Shown piece after piece: positions 44,922 to 55,305 of a stretch of DNA of 64,000 nucleotides. The number at the start of each line of letters is the position of its first letter. The stretch's first letter is position 1. Position numbers and translations under genes: made by a program. The DNA lies in assembly GCF_001625305.1 (NCBI RefSeq), contig NW_017802379.1, positions 10,225,247-10,289,246 on the forward strand. Direction: 5' to 3'. Under the pieces are notes generated by a model, which saw only the letters and a list, made by a program, of their open reading frames with translations, had not been told where the DNA came from and did not search any database. This stretch comes from Branchiostoma belcheri (lineage: Eukaryota > Chordata > Leptocardii > Amphioxiformes > Branchiostomatidae).

Positions 44922-45856
44922 GTGAGAACACCTGAGGAGATGCCCCCACCTGAAGAACCAGAAGAACGGGAGGGGCCGTGGACAAAACAAGCCCAGCTGA
45001 AAAAAGTGGAGAGCCCTCCCTCCAAGGAAGACGATGAAGAAATGGCCAAGGAAAATGAACCACCAGAGCAAGACTGGCGTGCTCGTCTCAAGAAGTCCTT
45101 CAAGTCTGGTAAAGACACCAAGAAGGAGAAGACACAGGAGAAAGCCGCTCCGGACTGGGCAAAGAAGGCGGAAGAAAAAACCAAGAGGATGCAAACGATG
45201 GTGGAAACCAGCGCGGAGCGGGAAAAGGCATCGGAGCGCGCCGCTCCCGATTGGGCGAGGCAGGCGGAGGAGAAGACAAAACGGGTCCAAACGATCACCG
45301 AGCTGAGCAAGGAAAAGGAGGTGGAAAAAGCCGCGCCGGACTGGGCCAAACAGGCCGAAGAGAAGACCAAAAGGGTGCTGGACATCGCAGAGAGCTCCAA
45401 GGACAAACAACAGGATCAAACCGCACCAGAGTGGGCCAACCGAGCCAAGAACATGACAGCCAGAGTCAAGAGTAACAAGGTACTGGTGGAACTCGAAACC
45501 AAGAAGGAAAACACCAACACCGAGGCAAACCTACCGCCTTTGAAACAACTGGCGAGAACCCCGGAGTCAAACGGAGAGCTCGACACAAGGAATGGCGACA
45601 AGGCGGGATCGTGGTTCTCAGAGACGAAGCTGAAGAAGACGCGGCCAGGAAGCGGGAGCGGGGCCAACGCCACGGAGTCGTCGAAAAGCCCCTCCTGGAT
45701 CGAACAGTCCAGGAAGAAGTCCCAACGCTGCAACGCCTTGATTGAAACGGCGGATCCGGAGAAGCGGTTGGAGAGAAAGCTGTCAGGATCGGCTGATGAG
45801 GAACCAAAAGCGCCATTTGTAAGAGAAGTCTCCCTGAGAAGCAGAAAAAATTCAGA
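44922..45856 (+). CDS. Large W-motif gene, exon J: repeated PDWAKxAEEKTKR units
   Basis: Acceptor TTAACTAG, donor TTCAGA|GTAAGT, 311 codons plus two bases, phase 0 to 2. In order: PWTKQAQLKKVE (near 44,975), EQDWRARLKKSF (near 45,070), then four units of 30-32 codons starting at 45,144, 45,240, 45,330 and 45,420 (APDWAKKAEEKTKRMQ, APDWARQAEEKTKRVQ, APDWAKQAEEKTKRVL, APEWANRAKNMTARVK), and near 45,690 SPSWIEQSRKKSQRCN. The units are charged and probably helical. The pattern P-x-W-x-x-x-A-x-x-K-x-K resembles a C-terminal motif I recall from CRACD proteins. If the intron is retained, translation stops at the TAA overlapping the donor (45,858-45,860), giving a shorter isoform. Confidence 0.92.
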
Positions 45857-46614
45857 GTAAGTACAAAATCGGTGTCTTTGAAACTTTTGAAACTTTTATT
45901 TCAAATACCACATAGCAGACAAAAGTCTGAATTGCTTGTTTTATAATACACAACTTGTAGGTATTTACAATTTAAAATTGTCCTCATCAGTAAATTCTTC
46001 ATTTCTGTATACAACACATTGACATCTCTTAAATGATTAAAAATTAATTACCTACTTAAAAATTGTAGCTTAAGGTAGATTCATAACGAGATAAGTGCAG
46101 GGTAAACATCAGATATGAAGATTCGAAACAAACATGGAGAAAGTTTGTTTACAGTTCAACCTAAACTTTGCCGCTTTCCAAGTTTAAAAATCTGTGAAAA
46201 TGGCCCCCAAATTTGCTTGGGCTGTTGCCAAGACAACGTTGGGTATTGAGCAAAAAGAAAGCTATTTTGAGGGGGATGGGTCAAGTACTGTGCCCCTTTG
46301 TGCTTGACAAATGTGTACATGATTAGATTTAGAAGAAAGCAGACGAAGTTTGGTAAAAATAGCCTGGTTCAATTGCTAACCAATTCAGCACCAAGGACAG
46401 GGCCTTCTATATTTTCTTGGGTAAGCCTTTTTCTTGGAATGCTCTTTTTAGGTATCTGGATAAACCAAGTAGAAACAAATGGAATTGGCCTCTTTATTAA
46501 GCTTTATGCCTTTGTTTTATTTAGAAAGATTTTATTCTTTTTCTGATACTTAGATGCCAAGAATATCCTGTATACTATAAGACATTTGATATGCACAAAA
46601 GTACCTAGAAAAAT

Positions 46615-46715
46615 ATTTGGGTGCACCATTGCACCCACAGAAAAAAAGTGGGTGCACAGTTCCAATTTTTGGTGCACTAAGGTGCACATGCACCCAGTAT
46701 TTTGAGCCCTGTATC
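46615..46715. repeat. GGTGCAC/GTGCACC hairpin cluster
   Basis: GGGTGCACC, TGCACCCAC, GTGGGTGCAC, GGTGCACAT and TGCACCCAG words in both orientations within 100 bp. It looks like a different version of the GGGCAACC cluster at 29.9 kb. Confidence 0.55.
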
Positions 46716-46756
46716 ATACAATATTAACATATTACCTTTTTCTCGAATCCTTCCAG

Positions 46757-46851
46757 TAAGAGTGGTGGAGACAGCTCTCCGTCGGAACTGGCCCAGATCC
46801 CTGACTGGAAGGTTCAGCTGCAGAAACGTAAGAAGGAACTGGGGGCAGCAG
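46757..46851 (+). CDS. Large W-motif gene, exon K (IPDWKxxLxxRKK motif)
   Basis: Acceptor ATCCTTCCAG, donor GCAG|GTAGAA, 95 bp, phase 2 to 1. The first codon completes GA|T (Asp). It encodes DKSGGDSSPSELAQIPDWKV then QLQKRKKELGAAG. I-P-D-W-K-x-x-L-x-x-R/K-R/K is the N-terminal motif of the PP1/actin-associated protein phostensin (recalled family knowledge). That supports an actin or PP1 link for this protein, but is only one short motif. Confidence 0.86.
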
Positions 46852-47604
46852 GTAGAATAGATTAACCCTATAGTTTAGTAACTAATAATAATAATAATAA
46901 CTTTATTACAAATCAGTGCTCAAAGACTAATTGCAAGACTTAGTATACATCAGAAGTAATATAAACAGGTTAATTATATAGAGAGAAACAGGGAAAATTA
47001 ATGAACATAAAATAAATTGAAAAGTATCAACTAGACTAAGTGCTACTTTTAAACTCTTTTAATGTTTTTTTTCCCTTTTTAAAAAAAAAACCTAACATCT
47101 ATCATCTATCTATCTAAATGTATGGGCTGTAATGAGAGTATGGGGGGCTGGAATTATGTTTTTTATATTTTATAAAAATATTTCAACTGTTTATGTAATG
47201 ACATTATCATCGGCATTTTTGTTTGTTTTGTAAGTTCTATGATTAATTGTAAAGTTTTCTAATGTAATATAGCATTTGCCTGTTCAACACAACTAATAAA
47301 TGAAAGTAAGGAAAATCTAATATATATTGGTATGGGTAAATAAGAAATAAACTAAATATAGGAGTCACGTTGAGTAGCTTCCACTAACCTCTGATGTCTG
47401 GTGACTGGTGGGGGAAAGTTCTAATCCATCCTAACTAAAATCATCAACCAAGAATCAACTGTCAATAACCCAAACATGTCATCATTAATCAACAGTAACT
47501 ACAGTAACTGTCATTTCATTGTTTCTGTGGGTTCGTTGGTTTGGGTTCCAATCTGTCCACTTCAGCACAGGTTTTAATAATTTGTTGTTTTTTAGTGTTC
47601 TTTA

Positions 47605-47981
47605 GGCCACAGCAAGTAATTTTTATGGATGACATCAGCGCTCGCATTAATTTTCACCTGATTTTGGGAAAAAAAATAAAAATTTTGTTGCCTTCTGACA
47701 GTGGTTAACATGCCGTAAATGGGCAAAGATGTCTGTTGCCATGCCGGAAGGTGGATGGCAGAGTGGAGACAAGAAAAGGCTCTGATTTAATATTTTGTTT
47801 CTTACTTTGATACAGTGATATGTGATGCTGGCTATGTATTATGTTCCTACTGAATCAAATGAGTCAAAATCTTAAAATGTAGGAACCTTTTTTTTTCGGC
47901 CCGCCTTGTTTTTTTTCGCCCGCTTGCATTAGATTTGGAATCTGCGGAGGATGTCATCCATAAAATTTACTTGCTGTTGCC
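47605..47981. mobile_element. GGCCA-terminated MITE, copy B2
   Basis: GGCCACAGCAAGTAATTTTT and AAATTTACTTGCTGTTGCC with TTA on both sides. Same interior as B1 in inverse orientation (GGCAAAGATGTCTGTTGCCA). Confidence 0.8.
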
Positions 47982-48130
47982 TTACTAACAATATGGGCAC
48001 TTTCGAATTTTTAAAAATCTTTTTAACACAATGTAATTCTCAGAACGGTAAGTTCTAACATATCTTCTAAACAACTGAAATTGTGCTGAAGATTGGACAA
48101 ATTGAATTGTTGTGACTATGTTGTTTACAG

Positions 48131-48436
48131 CAGACAGACAGAGTTGGACCACCATTGAACACCCCCACCTCGAGTCACTCATAGAAAAGCAGTCCCGCGT
48201 TTCAAAATCGGCCGAAAACCTTTTAGACAACGACAGGGAATTTGTAGATCTTCCTCACAGTTCTCGAATAAAACCTCCAGAATCTGTGGAAGGTGAAAAA
48301 ACAGACTCCTTTGCGAAAGAAAAGGTGTCTAGAGTGAAGAGTTGTCCTGTACACGACTCCGAAAAGAACGTAAATCCCGTCAAGAAGTTATTCAAACAGT
48401 TCAGCTCATATTTCTCCAAGGCACCAGAGGTCAGAG
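48131..48436 (+). CDS. Large W-motif gene, exon L, with NAGNAG acceptor
   Basis: The acceptor TTTACAGCAG is a NAGNAG: start 48,131 gives Ala-Asp-Arg, 48,134 gives Asp-Arg. The donor AGAG|GTCAGT at 48,437 gives phase 1, matching the next exon; a GTCAGA seven bases earlier would break phase. 102 codons. It encodes RQSWTTIEHPHLESLIEKQS then RVSKSAENLLDN, and near the end VKKLFKQFSSYFSKAPEV, a basic-aromatic helix. The W-T-T-I-x-H motif is that of exons F and G. Confidence 0.84.
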
Positions 48437-48841
48437 GTCAGTGGAAGCTTCACAACAAAAGCTGTACTTTTCAAGTCCAGTGGATAATTATAATTTTTAT
48501 TGATTATATTTTCTATCATATCACTCATGCAGACAGTTAAAGAGGTTGCTAATATCATGATTATATTACTGACAGAGTGCAGGAACACAATACTGTTAAT
48601 TATTATCATGGTTTCTGTCATCTAATATTACTTGATACTTTGCCCAAACTGTCCCTTATCTATTTTCTTTTCTTGAAATGTCCCGCATGATTTACTCAGC
48701 TATATTATCTGTCTTTTGTTTTATATAAATTATGATAATTTAAAATGTCCCATAAGGTAACTGGATCATCTATCTGTTGTTAATGCATGAATCATTAAGA
48801 CTTCTTGCATGTTTGTGCATGCCTGTTTGATTGTGTATCAG

Positions 48842-48979
48842 TGGGGACATCTAGAGGCATGTCTCGGTACTGCACCGTACACACACCACCCCATGACTCG
48901 TACCGTACTGATGCGCTCCCTCCCGCGTGGAGAGTCGCTCTTCGGCGGAGAATGACTGATTCTCGCGGTACCGTATATG
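48842..48979 (+). CDS. Large W-motif gene, exon M (PAWRVALRRR motif)
   Basis: Acceptor GTGTATCAG, donor TATG|GTATGG, 46 codons, phase 1 to 1. It encodes VGTSRGMSRYCTVHTPPHDS, then YRTDALPPAWRVALRRRMTD and SRGTVYG. The P-x-W-x-x-x-L-R-R-R motif followed by a Gly-Tyr end parallels exon N (EPGWKQEIRRRR...GYT) and exon P. The acceptor's pyrimidine tract is modest. Confidence 0.75.
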
Positions 48980-49435
48980 GTATGGTGCAGGCTGATTAAT
49001 ACACACATTCCTAGCTTTGTTTGGTGTGCTGTGTTCTGTTTTGTTCTTTTTTACCCTCACTTTTACATAGTACTTCTTCCCTCATGCACATATACACAGC
49101 TACTCATTGTAGATCTGTTCCTACAAATGTATGTCTCCCTTCCACTAGACGCCAAGCAACCATTTAATATTTATCATTGAGCAACCAAAATTGAATTTGT
49201 GGGAACCTTGTTTTTATAATTGGAATATTATGTGCGGTGTGTTAAACGTCAATTTTTTTAAACATGAATTATTCTATGAAATTTGTTTGATCCATGCGTC
49301 AAATTTTTGGTTGCTCATGAGTACGTTGCTCTGTGGTCACATTATCTACAGTAAGACAGGGGTTGTCAGTTTGTCACCATATATATGGGAAATACAAAAT
49401 ATTATTTCTTTTCTTAAAATTTTTTTATTAAGTTA

Positions 49436-49836
49436 GGCCACACAGACTTAATTTTATTGATGACATCCACACGCGCATTGATTTTCGCCTGTTAAAAAAA
49501 AAAGCGTCCTCCAAGGCTCTGGCCTGGCTCGAAGGCCTAGGTAGTCCATGGTAGTTAGTGACAATATGGAGGCAGACACCCAGGCCACCAATTCTCCACG
49601 ACTCAAGAACTGACAGCTCATACGCACAGTGCCGATTCATAAATTCCGCCGGCATGTGCATGTGCCATCTTGTCGTATACATCGCTAAGTACTGCCACAA
49701 ATTCACAATTATACCAATTGTATTCCTGTGGTTTAGTAAAATGTTTATTTTTGGCCGGAATTTTATTTATTCACCCACGTGCACTATTTTGGGGGTCTTC
49801 AGAGGATGTCATCCATAAAATTACGTCCGTGTGGCC
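49436..49836. mobile_element. GGCCA-terminated MITE, family D
   Basis: GGCCACACAGACTTAATTTT and AAAATTACGTCCGTGTGGCC, with TTA on both sides. It shares the sub-terminal GATGACATCC / GGATGTCATCC with families B and C, linking the groups. Confidence 0.8.
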
Positions 49837-50080
49837 TTACTTTTATTGTGCATCACAGGCAATATTTGTCATATCTAGCACATTTAGGGATTAGTAGTTT
49901 CCAGGTAATTTTGCACATAAAAAAGTTTTCACCTTAAATGGGCAATTTGTAGGCCTCAAAATCAGTTGGGGAAATGTTTCCCTTGACTTTGAGACACAGT
50001 TTTTCCTTGTAGGTGCCACCTGTAGAGAACATTTGCAGCTGTGAAATTTCTGGCACCTGATTTTTTGCTGCTCCCTGCAG

Positions 50081-50214
50081 GTGACACTGGTACAAAGTCG
50101 CACCTGGAGGAGCTGAAGGGGCGAGACTCGCAGGTGTCATCACCACCTGCCGAGGAGCCCGGCTGGAAACAAGAGATCAGGAGACGGAGAAGCCAAGGAC
50201 AACAGGGCTACACT
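50081..50214 (+). CDS. Large W-motif gene, exon N (EPGWKQEIRRRR motif)
   Basis: Acceptor CTCCCTGCAG, donor TACACT|GTAAGG, 134 bp, phase 1 to 0. It encodes GDTGTKSHLEELKGRDSQVS, then SPPAEEPGWKQEIRRRRSQG and QQGYT. A second acceptor-like TTTTTTGCTG precedes it but has no AG. Confidence 0.88.
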
Positions 50215-50263
50215 GTAAGGGCCAGCTGTTCCTTTAAACTAAGGATAAAAAAATTAATGTTAA

Positions 50264-50743
50264 GGCCACACCAATTTAGTTTCTTGTTTAACAGATTTTT
50301 CTAGAAAAATAATGGAGCGAAAAAAAACAAGGCCAGAGGCTACCTCAAAACCAATTCCCAAGGGGATGCATTCGTGCAATTTTTGAAATTCTTTCAAAGT
50401 GATCGTAGTACTTATACAAATGCCTCCGCCCCTGAGGCGTCGCCAAAAAAATAAAAACAGGCCTAGGCATCGTATTATGGCCCAAAATGGTATGATAGGA
50501 GCCATGAAGTCAACACATCAGGCTGGTTCAAAATTTAAACAATGAATTTTGAACTTTTAATGAAACCACTGCATTGAAAGATGGAATAAGTGTAACAACT
50601 AGGAAGAAAAGGACTGTTTTCAACTGTTCAGGGCAAAAATATGAGCATTTTGCAGTTGATTCTAAAGTTTTTTTGTTTTTTGCAAATCAGGAAAAAATGA
50701 AGCGGGCAAATCTGTTAACCAAGAAATTAAATTGGTGTGGCCT
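50264..50743. mobile_element. GGCCA-terminated MITE, copy A7, with a nested insertion
   Basis: GGCCACACCAATTTAGTTTC and AAATTAAATTGGTGTGGCC, with TAA on both sides. It is about 120 bp longer than its relatives because of the insert at about 50,327-50,443. Confidence 0.84.
50327..50443 (-). mobile_element. Nested short repeat, also present at 62,785-62,905
   Basis: The segment between GAGCG and the resuming MITE sequence (ATAAAAACAGGCC) contains AATGCCTCCGCCCCTGAGGC and TTTGAAATTCTTTCAAAGTG. The reverse complement of the same 120 bp stands alone at 62,785. This proves the insert is an independent repeat that entered the MITE afterwards. Confidence 0.8.
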
Positions 50744-51136
50744 AAAGGCATCCAGTCCAGTTTTTAGCGCTTGACAACCCATTTTCTCAAAGCCAATATT
50801 CCAGTCACCTATCTACATACTGAGTTGACACAACACTATCCCAATGTATATTGACCCTCATGGAGCAAAAATTACCAAAATTCAGACGGAATATGGTTAC
50901 TGGAGGGGCCCTTGGCTGATTTTTAGGGCACCAGCCAGACAATAAAGGATCATCTTGGGGCTTGTTTCTGCAGTTTTAAAAGCCCAAAGTATGAAATACT
51001 GACTCAAATGTGCCAATGTGAAGCAGTATGTGTCAATATCACAAAGATTGCCTTATTCAAAAGATTACAAAGTTTGCATTTCTTGATTTTGTATTTATTT
51101 CTGTTTTTCTTTGTTTTATTCTTTGTTGCATTGTAG

Positions 51137-51184
51137 GATCCTTCTGAGCTGTCAGACAACTCCCCTATTACCTCTGTTCAAATG
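51137..51184 (+). CDS. Large W-motif gene, exon O (16 codons)
   Basis: Acceptor TGCATTGTAG, donor CAAATG|GTCAGT, phase 0 to 0. It encodes DPSELSDNSPITSVQM. It fits the phase of both neighbours. It is short and lacks a motif; a candidate for skipping. Confidence 0.72.
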
Positions 51185-51589
51185 GTCAGTCTTCTGCATG
51201 GCCATTCTATTCTTTTGCACATTTTGCCCAGGGAGCACAAGCTAGCGTTCTTATAGTGTTTCATTGTTACAGTACTTCTTTTGCATGTAGTTTTTACTTA
51301 TGATCATCAATGCAGAAAACCTTCAGCTACATGTATAGTTCTACATTGTACATATTTATTAATATTATGTGTAGCACATCTGACGATTTTGAAATTCGGT
51401 GACCCTCAAGAGATCAACAAATTAAAAAAAACAAAAATCATTGACAGTGTTATTCGGCTTCAGTAATGATGTTGATCATTGATCATAATTGTTCTTCTTC
51501 TTCTTATCCGAGTTTTTTTTATTGATTGATTGTGATACATATAATACATAATTCATAACATCTATAATTAGATTAATTCCACCAGATCA

Positions 51590-51850
51590 CATATAGAAAG
51601 TTTATTGCAAATACATACCTGAGGGCTAATTGCAGGTACAAGCAACATGTATGAAAAAAGAAAATATGAGCGACTGTACGTCTAACCTTATACTGCATTC
51701 TACAACATACAATCATTATGGTACTAGTTTTGCTGGGTTTGATTTCTTCTTTTGAGGTAGTGGAGGACAAATTCACCCACTTCTTCTTTAATATGTGGGT
51801 TCTTTGATTTTAGTAGTTACTGTAGTAAAATTGTTTTCTCGTGGTAGGGG
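51590..51850 (-). mobile_element. LINE 3'-tail fragment, minus orientation, copy 2
   Basis: AAAGTTTATTGCAAATACAT, GAGGGCTAATTGCAGG and later GCTGGGTTTGATTTCTTCTT, parallel to 11,990-12,330. A shorter relative is at 46,896-46,945. Confidence 0.45.
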
Positions 51851-52065
51851 ATAGTAGGAAAGTACATACATGTACACCACCATATACCACCATAAAAATG
51901 TGCCTATTAGTAAACTACATGTATGTCAGACTCCTGCATACATTGTATCTAAACTGTGCACACATGTACCTGAGACAGTGCTCACGGACCAGGACCAAGA
52001 TCTCTCAAATATTTTGTCTAAATGATAATGGTGTTTAACAGTGAAACCGTGTTTATCGTCTTCAG

Positions 52066-52249
52066 CCTCCAAAATCCAAGGAAGCGGAGGAGCCTCCTCC
52101 GGAGCCGGCGTGGAAGCGCGAGCTGTCCCGCCGCAGACGGGAGGGACGATACCAGACCCAGATCATCACCAGCGACAGTAAGGACTCGCCCGACAGCCCC
52201 GCCAACTGGCTGCAGAAACTCCGCTCCAGACCTCAGTCTGCAGCACCAA
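52066..52249 (+). CDS. Large W-motif gene, exon P (EPAWKRELSRRRR motif)
   Basis: Acceptor ATCGTCTTCAG, donor CCAA|GTAAGT, 184 bp, phase 0 to 1. It encodes PPKSKEAEEPPPEPAWKREL, then SRRRREGRYQTQIITSDSKD and SPDSPANWLQKLRSRPQSAAP. It thus has two tryptophans in W-x-x-x-L-R contexts. Closest in pattern to exons N and R. Confidence 0.9.
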
Positions 52250-52963
52250 GTAAGTTCTGCAGACTGAGATGTTTCTACTACATGTACAATGTATAATGCA
52301 GTAAGCTGGACAACATTGGAAGGTGGTCTTCTGGTCAGGGTTGCTTCTTCTGGGACAGAAGTATTGTTTTGGGTGGCTCTCGTTCACTGGGAGTTTGTAT
52401 GTACCTTGTCCTGCAGGTATATACTGGGACCCGAATATGCTCTGTCCTGAGCAGCAGGGATCAGGAGGGGGCGGGTGGAGATTTGGGTACAGTTGATTAA
52501 CGGGGTTGAGAAGGCAGTTTACCTATCATACAAAGAAAACAAACCATGTCCTGCATTTCATCTCCCCATTTCAATCATTCCCAGAGTATTTGGGGCAATT
52601 CTTCAGGAGCGAATTACATGTATATGCCATTGGGGGATTGCATTGGAGATCTGTTTGGATGCGCATTTTTTCATGGTGGCTGATATAGGTGACGGAGTTA
52701 TGTTTAGTAGAGCTTATACATGACTGTATGTTTTGTATAAGGCCTTTTTAAAAAGAATGGAATGAATGGTCTATATATATGGTGTATATTCGGATGAGAA
52801 ATTTTGTGTTTGTTAAAAAAGGGATGAGTTATACCTTCAGGGATGTCCTACATGTAGCTTCATTTTCAAGTTTGAACTTTTGTTCTAAAACTGTTTTGAA
52901 TGTGTTTCCATTAAGAGGATCTTAAAGGGTCTCAGGTGTAACTGGATTAATTGCCTCTCCCAG

Positions 52964-53032
52964 CAGACAGTGATGAGAGCCCTGATCCCGACTCCCCCAT
53001 CCACAGACCCAGGTCTAGACCTCGACCAGCTG
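52964..53032 (+). CDS. Large W-motif gene, exon Q, with NAGNAG acceptor
   Basis: Acceptor TCTCCCAGCAG (NAGNAG): start 52,964 gives Thr-Asp-Ser, 52,967 gives Asn-Ser. Donor GCTG|GTAAGA, 23 codons, phase 1 to 1. It encodes SDESPDPDSPIHRPRSRPRP. Confidence 0.82.
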
Positions 53033-53965
53033 GTAAGACAAGCAGGCTGTTAACGGTGGCTGGGCATCACAGAATCACACCAAATCTAACAAAAACAACA
53101 TTTAATTCACTCTCTCTAATTCTCTGCTAATTTCATGATTTAACCTCTTTTACTGCACAGTTTGTTCAAGATCTTTGCTGCCTTCAAGCTACAGCACTGT
53201 ACTGTAAACGCAGAAACTTTTGTGGTGGTTTTATTTTAGCTTTGAATTTTTACCATGAAATCCTAACACTGGGAATACTGTAATTCACTTAATGTTCACA
53301 GTAGCAAAATTTCACGGTCTTAGAAAAATGGACATGTCCACGGAACTATATATTCACGGTGATGAAAGGTGTAGGAAAAAGAAAGTCCAGGAATTATTGT
53401 TAACTGTAATGAAAAGTTCACTGTTCAGAAGCAACAGTGAAAACAGTGAACCTAACAGTACAGTGAAAAAATCAGGAATTACAGTATATGTTTTATAGTT
53501 ATTGTTACAGTACTACAAATTGTTCTAACCACAAACTTGTGCACAAACACAGCGAAAACCTCCTTTTCCCACATTTTTTGTAGATAAAGTAAAACCACCG
53601 CAAAAGTAAAATAATGCATTGATTGTATGAAACATGCATCTTGGCATGTTGTACACTGAATATGTTTTAAATTAACTAGTCTTAATGTATAGCTAGTTAA
53701 GACAGTCTTTTGTAGATTAATAATTTTGATATCAATGTTGCAGGAATGGTGGTGCTTGCTTGCGATGGTGTTGACTTTCCACAGACATGTAATCCACACA
53801 TGCTCATCGCTTGCCTTGTTTGCATGATTCAGCCTTTCCATCTTCCTTCTCACAATTACACAAACTCAAGTCACCAACTTTGGAACACGAATGCTGTCTT
53901 AATGTGTTTTAGAATAATGGCTGACCAGTGGAAGGGTAGATCAACTGTTCATTGAGTTCACTTTA

Positions 53966-54322
53966 GGCAATTTGATTTGTTGGTTCTCGGATTCACCTCT
54001 TCATTTTTTTTCTGATTTGCAAAAAAAAAAATTTCTGGTTCTGAATCAACTAAAATATGCTCATGGTTTGCCCCCAACAGTGAGGAAAGACCTTTTCTTT
54101 ATAGTTGTTACTGTAACAGTTTTTCCATCTATCAATGCAGCTGTGGTTGATTAAATGTTCAAAATTCATTGTTTAAGACCAAGCCTTTTGTGTTGACTTC
54201 ATGGCTCTTATCGTAGCATTAGGGGCTATTAGGATGCCTAGACCTGTTTTTATTTTTTTCCCCTGTTACTTCATATTTTGTCTGAAAAAATCCGAGAACC
54301 AACAAATTAAATTGCTGTGGCC
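53966..54322. mobile_element. GGCCA-terminated MITE, copy A8
   Basis: The left end is shortened (GGCAATTTGATTTGTTGG) and the right end is AAATTAAATTGCTGTGGCC, with TTA on both sides. Confidence 0.75.
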
Positions 54323-54740
54323 TTAGCTAAACTGTAGATCGCTTTCAATTTTGATTCACTTTCACCTACATGATTGTAGTTTATCACTCTCACTGATGGT
54401 GAATGATGTACAACTTTTCTGTCCTTTTTCTTTGTTTTTTAACTGTTTTTCTCTCACACACAGCATGCAGCTTGTGGAGGAATGATGTCACACAAATGTG
54501 TATAAATTCATAAGAAATGCTTTCCTCACATAGTACCTAGTAAGCTAAAGGCTTTCAGCATGTTGACGCAATGTTGGCCCCATATGTCCTACCAAGAAAC
54601 AATCTAGTGCAATGTTACAATATCTACTCTTAAAAACTTGGATATCACAATGTTGCCTACTAGTAGGCAGCAACTGTGTAAGCCCTCAGCATGCTAAAAG
54701 TGATTTGCTTCTTGTACACATAATGATTTTTATTATATAA

Positions 54741-55096
54741 GGCCACACCAATTTAATTTGTTGGTTCTCTGATTTTTTCGAAAAAATATGAAGCAACAGG
54801 GAAAAAAAATTAAAATAATAACAAGTCTGGGCATCCTATTATAACCCCAAATGCTACAAAAGGAGCCATGAAGTCAACACAAAAGTCTGGGTTCATATTT
54901 GAATAAGGAATTATGAACTTTTAATCAAAGCACTGCATTGATATAGATGCAAACTAGGAAGAAAAGGACTTTCCTCAACTGATGGAGGAAAAATATGAGG
55001 ATTTTTGAGTTGATTCAGAACCAGAATTTTTTTTTGCAAATCAGAAAAAAAGGAAGAGGCAAATCCTGAGAACCAACAAATTAAATTGGTGTGGCC
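54741..55096. mobile_element. GGCCA-terminated MITE, copy A9
   Basis: GGCCACACCAATTTAATTTG and AAATTAAATTGGTGTGGCC, with TAA on both sides. It lies about 85 bp before exon R. Confidence 0.85.
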
Positions 55097-55182
55097 TAAG
55101 GAATGTCATACAATACAAACATAGAGAATGGAATGGTCCATGGCAGGGCGATGGTTTAACAGTTCTGTTGTTTCTCCTGCAG

Positions 55183-55260
55183 GTGTTGATCTGACTTCAA
55201 ACATGCAGGCTGAGCCAGTCTGGAAGCAGGAGGCAGAGCGCAAGAGAAACAGGTTCCAAA
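55183..55260 (+). CDS. Large W-motif gene, exon R (EPVWKQEAERKRNRF motif)
   Basis: Acceptor TTTCTCCTGCAG, donor CAAA|GTAAGC, 26 codons, phase 1 to 1. It encodes GVDLTSNMQAEPVWKQEAER, then KRNRFQ. Confidence 0.88.
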
Positions 55261-55305
55261 GTAAGCACACAGTTCAAATATAATAATAATTATTATGCTT
55301 ACCAA

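Noticed and set aside
44910..45816. Minus-strand ORFs up to 169 codons opposite exon J
   Set aside because: Leu/Phe/Ser-rich mirror of the Lys/Glu-rich repeat exon; shadow frames.
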